A program made the position numbers and the translations under genes. The notes under the pieces were generated by a model. That model saw only the letters and a program-made list of their open reading frames with translations, made no database searches and was not told the origin of the DNA. Positions 25,784 to 33,895 of a DNA stretch of 36,065 nucleotides are shown here, one piece after another. Source of the stretch: Prosthecobacter debontii (lineage in GTDB: Bacteria > Verrucomicrobiota > Verrucomicrobiia > Chthoniobacterales > Chthoniobacteraceae); assembly GCA_945905735.1 (NCBI GenBank), contig CAMDQC010000040.1:1-36065 (forward strand), read 5' to 3'. Within the stretch, counting starts at the first letter, position 1; the number at the start of each line of letters is the position of its first letter.

Positions 25784-25962
25784 TCGCGATGATTGCGATT
25801 GCCCGGCACGAGCTGGACAAGGCCGGGCTGGCAGCACTCTTGCGGCGGCTCTTTGGCGCCTGACGGGGCCGCGAGCGGGTCCGATTGCCACAGACGGGCT
25901 CGCTCGATTTTGTGTGTGTCTTATTGCGGCGACGCGCGCTGTGCGGCATACGCTCAGCCCTC

Positions 25963-27891
25963 ATGTCCCAGTTCGACGCACAGACACTCATCTTTCTCCG
26001 CGCGCTTCGCGATCAATTCCCCACGGCGGAGGCTGCGCTCGCGGCCATCGCCGGGCTGCGCGCCACGCTCACTTTGCCAAAGGGCACCATCCATGTCGTC
26101 AGCGACGTGCATGGCGAATACGTGAAGCTCAAGCACATCATCAACAACGCCTCGGGCAGCCTTCGTCCGCTGGTGGACCAGACGTTCGGCGAGAGCCTGG
26201 GCGATGCGGAGAAGCTGGAGCTGCTCAACCTCATCTACTACCCGCGCGAGACGTTCATGCAGCAGAGCTTCGCGGATGCGGCGGCGCGGCGAGTCTTCGT
26301 GCGGCGGGTGTGCGGGCTGGAGTTTGAAATCCTGCGCGTGCTCTCGCGGCGGTACGACATGGCGACGATGGAGGCCGTCTTCCCGGCCAGCTTTCGTGCG
26401 GCGTTCCGCGAGTTGCTCTACGGCGTGTATCTCCAGCGCAGCACCGCGTATTTCGATGCGCTGCTGGAGCCGATCCTGGAGCACGGGCGGGAGCTGGATT
26501 TCCTGCGGCTCACGGCGCGCGTCATTCGCAATCTGCTCATCTCGGAGCTCATCGTCGCTGGCGATTTCGGCGACCGCGGTCCGCGCATCGACCGCGTCAT
26601 TGACGTCGTCATGCACCAGCCGAACGTGGCGATCACCTGGGGCAACCACGATGCCTCGTGGCTCGGCGCGTGCCTCGGGAGCGATGCGTGCATCGCCACG
26701 GTGCTGCGCTTTTCCCTGCGCTACCGACGTCTCTCGCAGCTTGAGGAAGGCTACGGCATCCCGCTCGCGCCGCTGGAGAAACTGGCGCGCGATGTGTATG
26801 GCGACGACCCGGCGACACAGTTTGCCTGCAAGGGCGTGGGGCTGCGCGAGCCGCTGCAAATGGCGCGGATGCAAAAGGCCATCGCCATCATCCAGTTCAA
26901 GCTCGAAGGCCAGCTCATCGCCCGCAATCCACAGTTCCGCCTCGCCCACCGCGACCTTCTCCCGCTCATCGATCCGAAGGCCGGGACTATCACGCTCGAA
27001 GGAAAGACGCACCCGCTGCTTGATACGCACCTACCCACGATGGACTGGACAAACCCGAACGCCCTCAGCCCCGACGAGCAGGCGTGCATCGAGCGGCTGC
27101 GGCGCTCCTTTTTGCAAAGTCCCGTGCTCTGGCAGCAGATGCGTTTCCTCGCGCAAAAAGGGTCGATGTGGCTGCGGCGCGACGAAAATCTCATCTTCCA
27201 CGCCTGCATCCCCGTGGATGCAAAGGGCGAGTTCCTCCCGATGGAAATCAACGGGCGCGAACTGCGGGGCCGCGCGCTTTTCGACGAGCTGAACCTCGTC
27301 GTCCAACGCGCCGTCCGCACGAACGACCCGCAGTGCCTCGACCTGCTCTGGTATTTGTGGGGCAGCCCGCTTTCGCCGCTCTTCGGCAAGGACAAGATGA
27401 CCACCCTCGAAGGCTACTTCATCGCCGACAAACACACGCACCACGAGACGAAGAACCCGTATTTCGAGCTGATCCACGAGCCGTGGTTCTGCCAGAAAGT
27501 GCTCGCCGAATTCGGCTGCGACCCCGAGCGAGGGCTCATCGTGAACGGCCACGTCCCGGTGAAGATCGCGCAGGGCGAATCCCCGCTCAAACGCAGCGGC
27601 CAAGCCGTGACCATCGACGGCGCGTTCTCCGAAGCCTACGGCGACAAAGGCTACACGCTCGTCCTCGACGCCGAGCGCACCTCGCTCGCGCTGCACCACC
27701 ACTTCGAGAGCGTCTCCGACGCCATCCACGACGGCGCAGACATCATCCCCACCATCGAGCACATCCGCACCTACCCGCACCCCCGCACCGTCGCCGACAC
27801 CGAATGCGGCGAGCGCCTGCGCAACGAAATCGCCGCGCTGGAGAAACTGATCGCCGCCTACGAGTGCAACGCGATCCACGAGTTCAGCTAA
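25963..27891 (+). CDS. fbp: Fructose-1,6-bisphosphatase class III
   Basis: A 642-residue gluconeogenic enzyme of the class III (Firmicutes-type) family, which removes the C1 phosphate of fructose-1,6-bisphosphate. The ATG at 25963 gives 'MSQFDAQTLIFLRAL'; an upstream in-frame start at 25885 is not needed. Calcineurin-like metal-binding motifs are visible: DVHGEY (D48, H50), GDFGDRG (200-206) and GNHD (227-230), with a later 'IVNGHVPVKI'. The family block 'NLIYYPRETF' is at about 89-98. It is close to the B. subtilis enzyme (about 670) in length. It is convergent with the WXG-like cluster. Confidence 0.95.
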   Translation: MSQFDAQTLIFLRALRDQFPTAEAALAAIAGLRATLTLPKGTIHVVSDVHGEYVKLKHIINNASGSLRPLVDQTFGESLGDAEKLELLNLIYYPRETFMQQSFADAAARRVFVRRVCGLEFEILRVLSRRYDMATMEAVFPASFRAAFRELLYGVYLQRSTAYFDALLEPILEHGRELDFLRLTARVIRNLLISELIVAGDFGDRGPRIDRVIDVVMHQPNVAITWGNHDASWLGACLGSDACIATVLRFSLRYRRLSQLEEGYGIPLAPLEKLARDVYGDDPATQFACKGVGLREPLQMARMQKAIAIIQFKLEGQLIARNPQFRLAHRDLLPLIDPKAGTITLEGKTHPLLDTHLPTMDWTNPNALSPDEQACIERLRRSFLQSPVLWQQMRFLAQKGSMWLRRDENLIFHACIPVDAKGEFLPMEINGRELRGRALFDELNLVVQRAVRTNDPQCLDLLWYLWGSPLSPLFGKDKMTTLEGYFIADKHTHHETKNPYFELIHEPWFCQKVLAEFGCDPERGLIVNGHVPVKIAQGESPLKRSGQAVTIDGAFSEAYGDKGYTLVLDAERTSLALHHHFESVSDAIHDGADIIPTIEHIRTYPHPRTVADTECGERLRNEIAALEKLIAAYECNAIHEFS

Positions 27892-27918
27892 AGGCGGCGC
27901 GTGTTCACCACCCGCTGC

Positions 27919-28200
27919 TCACTGATTCTCTTCCTCGCGAATCTTCGCCAGCGCCGTTCGAGTGGAGCGGGAGTAGATGAGGCTGCCGAGGATGACGAGC
28001 GGGAGGGCGATGAGCTTTCCGCGGTCGGGAATCGCGACGACGGCGAAGATGGCGAGCCCCGTGCCGATGAGCGCGGCCATCGAGGAGCGGTAGAGCAAGT
28101 TGCGCTCGGCGGCGCTGCGGGCGGTGCGGATGCGCCACCAGTTCGCGATGGCCCACCACAGCAGAAAAGGCAGCGCCATAATGAAGAGAGTCTTGCCCAT
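27919..28200 (-). CDS. Small multi-pass membrane protein of the FtsK/WXG-like cluster
   Basis: A 93-residue protein with three predicted membrane helices (about 3-22, 41-57, 61-77), a basic loop after the first (RIRTARSAAERN) and a short charged tail. Its ATG begins at the base immediately after the ATPase stop codon, so it is surely in the same transcript. I recognise no family. By position it could be a membrane partner of the ATPase, analogous to the small EssA/EsaA-type components of Firmicutes type VII systems, but no sequence similarity supports that. It is the last gene of the cluster. Confidence 0.65.
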   Translation of the reverse strand: MGKTLFIMALPFLLWWAIANWWRIRTARSAAERNLLYRSSMAALIGTGLAIFAVVAIPDRGKLIALPLVILGSLIYSRSTRTALAKIREEENQ

Positions 28201-31200
28201 TTATCCGAGCTGCTCCAGCCACGCGGCATCCGGCGCGGCGTAGGGGCGGAAGGTTTCCAAGGTGCCCGCTTGCTCGTTGTGGAGCAGGGCGCGGTGGAGG
28301 CCGAGGTTGCTGGCTTTCGGCGAATCAATGAGGCTGGCGGAGTCGTTGGCGCTCATTTGGAAGACGATGCGCATTTCGATTTCGCTGAGCGTTTTGCGGT
28401 TCAGGAAGCGGTTCACGTTGTTGAAGGTATCCACGAACGCGATGAGGTGGATGCCTTGCGCGGGGCCTTCGTTGATGATGGCGGTGAGCTGCTTGGCGGG
28501 GTTCTCCGAGTCGTCGCTGGAGAAGCTGAAGTCGTCTTCGCCGCGCAGCTTCTTAAATTTCTGCAAGCCGTGGACGAGCAGGAAAATGCGCGGCGCATCG
28601 GCGGGGGCGTCGCCCGCAAGTCGGGCTTTTAGCTCGGCGGAAATCGCGTTCATTTTCTCCGCGAGATCGTGCGGCTCGGCGAGAGTGATGCCGGGGATTT
28701 GGGCGAAGAACTTCGACTCCAGACTGTCAGCGGGCGAGGCGTGGAGCAGGATGATTTTCGCGCCGTCCGCAGGAAACTGCGCGGCGAGTGCGATGGCTGC
28801 GAGGCCGAGGAGCGTCGTGGCGGTTTCTTCGCGCTGGCCGACGATGAGCAGGTGGTTGCCGCTCTGTTTTTGGAAGGTGGCTTCGGTCGGCCCCTTGATG
28901 GAGTTCGGTGCTCCGAGCCAGATGCGCGGGGCGGTCGGCGGCTGCGTGGGCTTGGCGGCGAGCACGCGGGCCAGTTCGTAGTTTTCGCAGATGCTGGCGG
29001 GCGCATTGCCCTCGAAGACGATGGGGCCGTCGTAGTCCTTCGGGGCGAGCGCGGTGACTTTGTCGAGCCACTGGTCGCGCTCGTCGTCGGGGAGCCAGAC
29101 GACTTGGAAGGGGCTGTTCCCTTCGATGGCTCCGGCGGCGTCGTTGTAGATGCCTTCGCCGGGCCGCGAGAGGAGGCGCGGCGCGGGGTTCGTGTCGTCC
29201 ATGATGAGGTAGGCGTCGGCCTCGTTGCACTGGAGCGCGACGCGGATGACCATCTGCCCCATCGTCGCGCGAGCCAGCGTGAATGCGCCTCCGAGCGTCT
29301 GCGAGCCGAGGATGACGTGGATGCCAAACGCACGGCCTTGCCGCACGATGCGGTCGAAAAGCAGCGCGGCTTGCTGGGCGACTTCGTCGTCTTCCGTGAA
29401 GAACTCTTGGAACTCATCAATGAGCAGCAGCGAGCGCGGGACGGGCGCGGTGCCGCCTGCGCGCTTGTAGCCTGCGATGTCTTGGCAGCCGAGCGCGCGG
29501 AACATGTCGCCGCGCCGCTTCAGCTCTTCATCCACGCGCATGAGCACGCTCAGCGCAAACTCGCGATCGCTCTCGATGGCGACGACGCGGGCGTGCGGGA
29601 GTCGCTTGGAGGCGTAGCACTTAAACTCGACGCCCTTTTTGAAATCTATGAGGTAAAACTCCACCTGCTCCGGGCTGCACGTCAGCGCCAAGTTCGTGAT
29701 GATGACGTGGAAGAGCGTGGATTTCCCCGAGCCCGTCTTGCCTGCGAAAAGCGCGTGCTGCCGCGTGCCTTTGCCGATGGCGAGATACTGCAATTTCGTC
29801 GCGCCGGTGCGGCCAATGGCGACGCGCAGCTCGCTCGTCGTGTCGAACGTCCAGCGGTCTTCGGCGGGCGGGGTGATTTGGGAGAAGGGCACCTCGACAC
29901 GGTTGGAGTCCACGCTGGCCTTGCCGATTTTATGGACGAGTTGCGCGGAGAGTTCGGGGTCCGGCGGCACGTCGAGCGCCAGCGTCGCGCCCGCTGCGGG
30001 CTGGCCGTCCATCGCGAAGCCCGCTTGCCCGCCACGGATGACGATGCTGCTTTTGCGCAAGTCGTCGGGCACGAGACCGTCGGGGTTTGCATGGCGCTGG
30101 TCCCAGTGGATGAGCGTGAAGACACCGCACCGTGGCCCGCTGGCGGCGATGCTCTGGAGGCGCTTCATGGCGGATTCGCTGAACCCGGCGGGGAAATCGG
30201 CGACGACGACGAACTGGTATTTTTCCGCCACGACGCCCGCGTGTGCGTTGTATTCGCTGATCGTTTTAAACTCATCGCGCAGATACATCTGGATGACTTT
30301 CTCGATGTGCTCGCTCAGCTCCGTGAGCCGTTCCTCGATGTGCTCGGGCTGCGTCCAGATGCGGCGGTTGATGACCGACTCTTCGTGGTCGGCGATGTGC
30401 ATGAGCCCCGCGAAGTTTTGTCCGAGGCCGACGGGGTCAATGATCGTGCAGGCGACTTTGCCCGGCGGGAGCGTGGCGAGCAGGCGGAGGATGATGTTGT
30501 TCAGCCCGCCGATGAGCGCGCTGCCGCTGCTTTCTTTGGACTCGAAAAGGATGGAGCCCTGCTCGGGGAACGTGAGGCAGAGCGGCAGCGGGATGTGCGG
30601 CGCTCCCGGCAGCACGAGCTGCGTGGGCAGCGCGCCTGCGAGTGTTTTGAGGTTCACCTCGAAGCGACCGAAGCGCGCGACGGGAGTGAAGTCGTGCGCG
30701 GGGCTCCAGCCGTCCACATACTGCGGAGTCCACGCGGGAAACTGAGCGGCGGTCGCTGCGCCGATGAGATCGACCTCGGCGAAGAGCGGCGTGATGGCTT
30801 GCTCCCAAGCGGCGACGAGCGCGTCCCACTGCGTCTTGTCCTGCGCAGTCATCGCGGCGTTTTCGGTCGCTTGCGTCGCGGCGAGAGTCGCGCGGCGGGC
30901 GGCAGAGCCCCCGTTGATTTCCGCGAGCGCGGCATCGCGCACGGCCTCGATGGCGGCGAAGCGCGGCTGCATGAGCTGCTTGTTTTTCGCCAGCGCACGC
31001 GGGAGTTGCGGTTCGAGTTTCGCGGCTCCCTTTTCCTCAAAGTCTGTCTGCACATTGCCCGCCGTGCCCCACAGCATCTCAATGGCGTTCTTCGTTTTCT
31101 CAAAAACACTCTCGGCCTGCTTGCGTGCATCCGCGTGGTGCTCGGTCGCGGCAGCGGCGGTTGCGTCGTGCGTCTGCGCGGCGGCGAAGAGCGCGGCGGC

Positions 31201-32013
31201 GACGGCTTCGGCGCATTCGGCGGACTTGTTTTTTCCCATCGTATGCAGCGCGACGAGCACGCCGATGATGCCCACAAGCACGCCACCGATCGCCGCTTTA
31301 CCTAGGAAGAATGCAGCCCCTGCGCCGAATGCTAGAAATGGAACGAGCAGCGCCAGCGGCATCGCGGCGAAGAACTTCGGGATTGGGAACGTGCGGAACT
31401 CGCGGATGGCGTCGTTCGCTTTCACGAGGTGTTGCTCTAGCTGGATGAGCAGCACGGGATGGCTCTTTTTCTCCGCAGGCGGCGCGTCTGTTTTCGGAAC
31501 GAGCAACCGCCCGAATGCACTATAGCCCGCGAAGCACTGCACCGCAGCGCGGCGCAATCCAGCCAGCAGTCCGCGCTGTTCTTCCAGCCGCCCGGCAAAC
31601 TCCGCGAACTCAGAATCCGCCGCGTGTAAATCGCCCGCCAGCTTGCGCTCGGAGTTCATTTTCTCCAGTTGCAGCTTCCCCACGAGCCCGCCGCGAGCGG
31701 CTTGGGCACGGCGCGGGAGCGACTTTAGCAGCGAGGCGTGCGAGCGCTCGATCCACGCGCGCCGACGATCATACGCCACCCGCACAGCACCCGCGTGCTC
31801 GGAGAACGTCGCCTCCACTTCCGCGATGCGCGTGGCGATGGACGACTCCAGCGCCGCGGTCGCCTCGTGGTGCTTGCGGTTGAGCTGATAGCCGCGGTTG
31901 CGCGTCTCGCGGAGGATGACTTCCTCCTGCTTCGCAAAGTCGCCCACGGTTCGTTTGAGGGCCGCGATGAGTTCGAGTGTGTGCGTTACGCGGAGGTCTA
32001 TGGGATTATTCAC
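28201..32013 (-). CDS. FtsK/SpoIIIE-type ATPase with central membrane hairpin (EssC/EccC-like architecture)
   Basis: A 1270-residue protein from a GTG start that overlaps the upstream small gene by eight bases. Residues 15-205 are charged helices, probably coiled coil. A membrane hairpin lies at about 213-258, and a second Ala/Lys/Glu-rich helical region at about 265-415. Three ATPase-like modules follow. Module 1 (about 450-700) has no Walker A ('ESKESSGSALIGG' at the expected site). Module 2 (about 715-1010) has Walker A GKTGSGKST (758-766), Walker B LLLIDEFQEF (862-871) and 'GRAFGIHVILGSQT' (893-905). Module 3 (about 1030-1270) is degenerate ('LLIVGQREETATTLLG', 'RIFLLVHGLQKF'). Three tandem modules with paired membrane helices match type VII secretion ATPases, except that coiled coil replaces the N-terminal FHA or stalk region. 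A DNA-translocase role is the alternative. Confidence 0.85.
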   Translation of the reverse strand: MNNPIDLRVTHTLELIAALKRTVGDFAKQEEVILRETRNRGYQLNRKHHEATAALESSIATRIAEVEATFSEHAGAVRVAYDRRRAWIERSHASLLKSLPRRAQAARGGLVGKLQLEKMNSERKLAGDLHAADSEFAEFAGRLEEQRGLLAGLRRAAVQCFAGYSAFGRLLVPKTDAPPAEKKSHPVLLIQLEQHLVKANDAIREFRTFPIPKFFAAMPLALLVPFLAFGAGAAFFLGKAAIGGVLVGIIGVLVALHTMGKNKSAECAEAVAAALFAAAQTHDATAAAATEHHADARKQAESVFEKTKNAIEMLWGTAGNVQTDFEEKGAAKLEPQLPRALAKNKQLMQPRFAAIEAVRDAALAEINGGSAARRATLAATQATENAAMTAQDKTQWDALVAAWEQAITPLFAEVDLIGAATAAQFPAWTPQYVDGWSPAHDFTPVARFGRFEVNLKTLAGALPTQLVLPGAPHIPLPLCLTFPEQGSILFESKESSGSALIGGLNNIILRLLATLPPGKVACTIIDPVGLGQNFAGLMHIADHEESVINRRIWTQPEHIEERLTELSEHIEKVIQMYLRDEFKTISEYNAHAGVVAEKYQFVVVADFPAGFSESAMKRLQSIAASGPRCGVFTLIHWDQRHANPDGLVPDDLRKSSIVIRGGQAGFAMDGQPAAGATLALDVPPDPELSAQLVHKIGKASVDSNRVEVPFSQITPPAEDRWTFDTTSELRVAIGRTGATKLQYLAIGKGTRQHALFAGKTGSGKSTLFHVIITNLALTCSPEQVEFYLIDFKKGVEFKCYASKRLPHARVVAIESDREFALSVLMRVDEELKRRGDMFRALGCQDIAGYKRAGGTAPVPRSLLLIDEFQEFFTEDDEVAQQAALLFDRIVRQGRAFGIHVILGSQTLGGAFTLARATMGQMVIRVALQCNEADAYLIMDDTNPAPRLLSRPGEGIYNDAAGAIEGNSPFQVVWLPDDERDQWLDKVTALAPKDYDGPIVFEGNAPASICENYELARVLAAKPTQPPTAPRIWLGAPNSIKGPTEATFQKQSGNHLLIVGQREETATTLLGLAAIALAAQFPADGAKIILLHASPADSLESKFFAQIPGITLAEPHDLAEKMNAISAELKARLAGDAPADAPRIFLLVHGLQKFKKLRGEDDFSFSSDDSENPAKQLTAIINEGPAQGIHLIAFVDTFNNVNRFLNRKTLSEIEMRIVFQMSANDSASLIDSPKASNLGLHRALLHNEQAGTLETFRPYAAPDAAWLEQLG

Positions 32014-32218
32014 AAGCGGTTCGGATTTTCTTCAGGATTTTATCGATGTCTCCCATCGCGGTGATGGCCTTGGCAATATCAACGGGCAGCGACTCGATGT
32101 ATTTTTCGCCGAACTCCGCCGCCTTCGCATCGCGCCAATGGTCTCGGGTCTGATCCCATGCGGCGAGCAGTTCTTTATATGCCTCGTTTAGATTGGATGC
32201 GCTGCCAGCGACGTTCAT
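32006..32218 (-). CDS. 70-residue WXG100-like protein
   Basis: A very short gene easily missed by gene finders. Its ATG overlaps the stop of the 165-residue gene (ATGA at 32215-32218), and its TAA overlaps the ATPase GTG, so it is coupled on both sides. The product is all helical, with 'W28-R-D30' followed by F36, E38 and Y40. This gives W-x-D-x5-F-x-E-x-[F/Y], the same spacing as in the 90-residue protein at 32716-32988. The Trp turn falls between two helices, as in WXG100 proteins, although the protein is shorter than the usual ~100. No YxxxD/E C-terminal signal is seen. A WXG100-fold substrate or adaptor is inferred. Confidence 0.65.
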   Translation of the reverse strand: MNVAGSASNLNEAYKELLAAWDQTRDHWRDAKAAEFGEKYIESLPVDIAKAITAMGDIDKILKKIRTACE

Positions 32219-32712
32219 GGCTTTGGTGGCGTGGCGGGCATTTGCACGTCGGTGTAGGCGTCGAGAGCCTTGATGGACCCGGTGACTTGCCAGATGCCCT
32301 TCGGCATATCTACGTCGAGAAACTCGCGCAGGCTCATGAGCCCTTTCGACATCGGCTCCACCATGCCCTCGTAGTTGCGGTCCCAATACTTCACGGCCCG
32401 CAGCTTTTCCTCCGCCTCGGCGACGAGGGCGCGCATCTTGGCGACGATCATTTTCTCCCGAGCGATGGAGTCTTTGAACTCCGAGAGCTTCGCGTTAAAA
32501 AGTTCGGCTTCCGCTTGGTCGAGCTTCCTTGTTCGCACGCGGATTTGCGCCTCCCAATAGTCGCGCTTCTCCTGCTCCAGCCAGCGTTTCGTGCGGCGAA
32601 CTTCGTCAATCACCTCATCCACAGAACGCTTCGCCCGCGCCTGAAAGACGATGAGCGCCGAGCGCAGATTTTCGAGCGCGTCGGTATCTGTGATGCGTGC
32701 CTGCTGGTCCAT
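32215..32712 (-). CDS. Coiled-coil protein of the WXG-like cluster
   Basis: A 165-residue, almost wholly helical protein, highly charged ('RSVDEVIDEVRRTKRWLEQEKRDYWEAQIRVRTRKLDQAEAEL' region, coiled coil about 20-110), followed by a less regular segment and a Pro-rich end (MPATPPKP). There is no signal peptide or membrane helix. It begins three bases after the stop of the 90-residue WXG-like gene and its stop overlaps the next ATG. I recognise no family; a helical hairpin partner or chaperone for the small WXG-like proteins is a reasonable guess from position. Confidence 0.6.
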   Translation of the reverse strand: MDQQARITDTDALENLRSALIVFQARAKRSVDEVIDEVRRTKRWLEQEKRDYWEAQIRVRTRKLDQAEAELFNAKLSEFKDSIAREKMIVAKMRALVAEAEEKLRAVKYWDRNYEGMVEPMSKGLMSLREFLDVDMPKGIWQVTGSIKALDAYTDVQMPATPPKP

Positions 32713-32715
32713 CGA

Positions 32716-32988
32716 TCAGCGTTGGTCGAGGTATTCTTCGATGCGCTGGGCCTTGCGGAGGAGGAAAGGCGTGTGCTTCTCCGAGACTTCCATGAACTTC
32801 CGCAGCACCTTCATCGTCGTCACGAATTCCTCCGCAAACTTCAACTGCTCTTGGTCCTGCCAAGTGCTCGTCAGCGCGACGAACCGTGCGTGGAGCGACG
32901 ACGCCTTCGTCTGTGTGTCTTCGGTGAATCGTTTCAGCTCCGTCGCAAAGCGGCGGACTTCGTCCGGGTCCATGATTGCCTGTGCCAT
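32716..32988 (-). CDS. 90-residue WXG100-like protein
   Basis: An all-helical protein with no signal peptide, first gene of the cluster. The helix-turn-helix centre is 'LTSTWQDQEQLKFAEEF', with W43, D45, F51, E53, F55. Mycobacterial ESAT-6 (EsxA) has W43, G45 and Y51 at the same residue numbers, and the total length (90 against 95) agrees, but here the WXG glycine is Asp. The C-terminal helix 'HTPFLLRKAQRIEEYLDQR' is regular; the canonical YxxxD/E export signal is absent (Y86 is too near the end). The start could be M1 or M6. Its place directly before an FtsK-type ATPase supports a type VII-like substrate or structural secreted protein. Confidence 0.75.
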   Translation of the reverse strand: MAQAIMDPDEVRRFATELKRFTEDTQTKASSLHARFVALTSTWQDQEQLKFAEEFVTTMKVLRKFMEVSEKHTPFLLRKAQRIEEYLDQR

Positions 32989-33057
32989 AAGTGTTCTCGG
33001 TAGTTTAGATGTTCTCTTCCAGAGCCAGAATCACACGCCTACAGACCCGCCCGTGCC

Positions 33058-33717
33058 CTACGGGTTTTCGCGTTCAAAGGTCGGGTCCCAGCGCTCCTTG
33101 CCGTTCTCGGAGCTTTCGTCCGAGAAGTCCTTGCAGGACATCGGAGCGGTGTGGGCATCCGCAAACAGGACATTGAGCGTGTCACGCTCCTGATGCGTCC
33201 CGAAGCCCTCCGAACCGCCGCCTGCCTTGACTTTGCAGTTCTGGTTTGAAAATGCGTCTGCCTCCCATCGGATCGTCTTGCCCGGGGTCTTCTGCACGGC
33301 AGGAGCTGCGAAAATGAGCTTCGATGTCGGAGGTTTCCACTTCGATTTCAAGGTGTCGAACAGCTTCTCATTGATGCCATAGCTGACTGGGACATTGCCG
33401 GTTTCATCCTTTGGGCGGACATCCGTCACTTTATCAAAAGGCGAGCGATACACCTTCCAGCCCTGCACATATTTGCGCTGCATGACTTTCGGCCAAGCAT
33501 CGTCGCCAGTGCCTTGGATGGAGAACATGGAATCATCGCTGTCCATGAGGAACTGGGTGAACCCCTTTCCGAGCTGGTTGAGATTGTTCGCACACTCCGT
33601 AGCGCGAGCCCGCTCCATTGATTTCATAAGCACCGGCAGCGCGAACGCCGCAAGGATTGCGATGATGGAGATGACAACAAGGAGTTCGATAAGGGTAAAC
33701 GCGTTGGTTCGTTTCAT
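33058..33717 (-). CDS. Type II-secretion/type IV-pilus-like prepilin (verrucomicrobial pseudopilin)
   Basis: A 219-residue protein. The start is taken at the ATG at 33715-33717, giving the class III signal peptide MKRTNA^[10 protein letters not shown] with the conserved Glu (E11, position 5 of the mature protein) and hydrophobic stalk helix. The globular part has '[13 protein letters not shown]' near the C-terminus, equivalent to the DGHV motif of large pseudopilin families abundant in Planctomycetota and Verrucomicrobiota. It is likely processed by a prepilin peptidase. It sits 69 bp upstream of the WXG-like cluster on the same strand; there is no evidence that it belongs to that cluster. 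Confidence 0.88.
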   Translation of the reverse strand: MKRTNAFTLIELLVVISIIAILAAFALPVLMKSMERARATECANNLNQLGKGFTQFLMDSDDSMFSIQGTGDDAWPKVMQRKYVQGWKVYRSPFDKVTDVRPKDETGNVPVSYGINEKLFDTLKSKWKPPTSKLIFAAPAVQKTPGKTIRWEADAFSNQNCKVKAGGGSEGFGTHQERDTLNVLFADAHTAPMSCKDFSDESSENGKERWDPTFERENP

Positions 33718-33895
33718 GGTCAGGCAAACTACGGGAGCCGACTCAAAAAGCACGAGCCTTTTTCTGAATTATCCGTGAGAAAATTGCAGCCCGATCAAAA
33801 CTGCGACCTTTCAAGGATCGGCTGCGGGCACTCATTTAGCTTTATAGTTGCGATTCACAACCGCCGTGCTTACCACCGTCACGGAATTGTCTTAC

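Noticed and set aside
25954..27030. 358-codon minus-strand frame opposite the class III FBPase
   Set aside because: Shadow of a gene with clear metal-binding motifs.
28669..31305. 878-codon open frame on the plus strand opposite the FtsK-type ATPase
   Set aside because: It is antisense to a gene with unmistakable Walker motifs; its Arg/Ala/Glu/Val/Leu-biased product shows no domain. Such long shadow frames are common in G+C-rich genes.
32158..33003. 281-codon plus-strand open frame opposite the WXG-like genes
   Set aside because: The minus-strand genes have tight couplings and a shared W-x-D motif with matching spacing; the plus-strand product has no domain.
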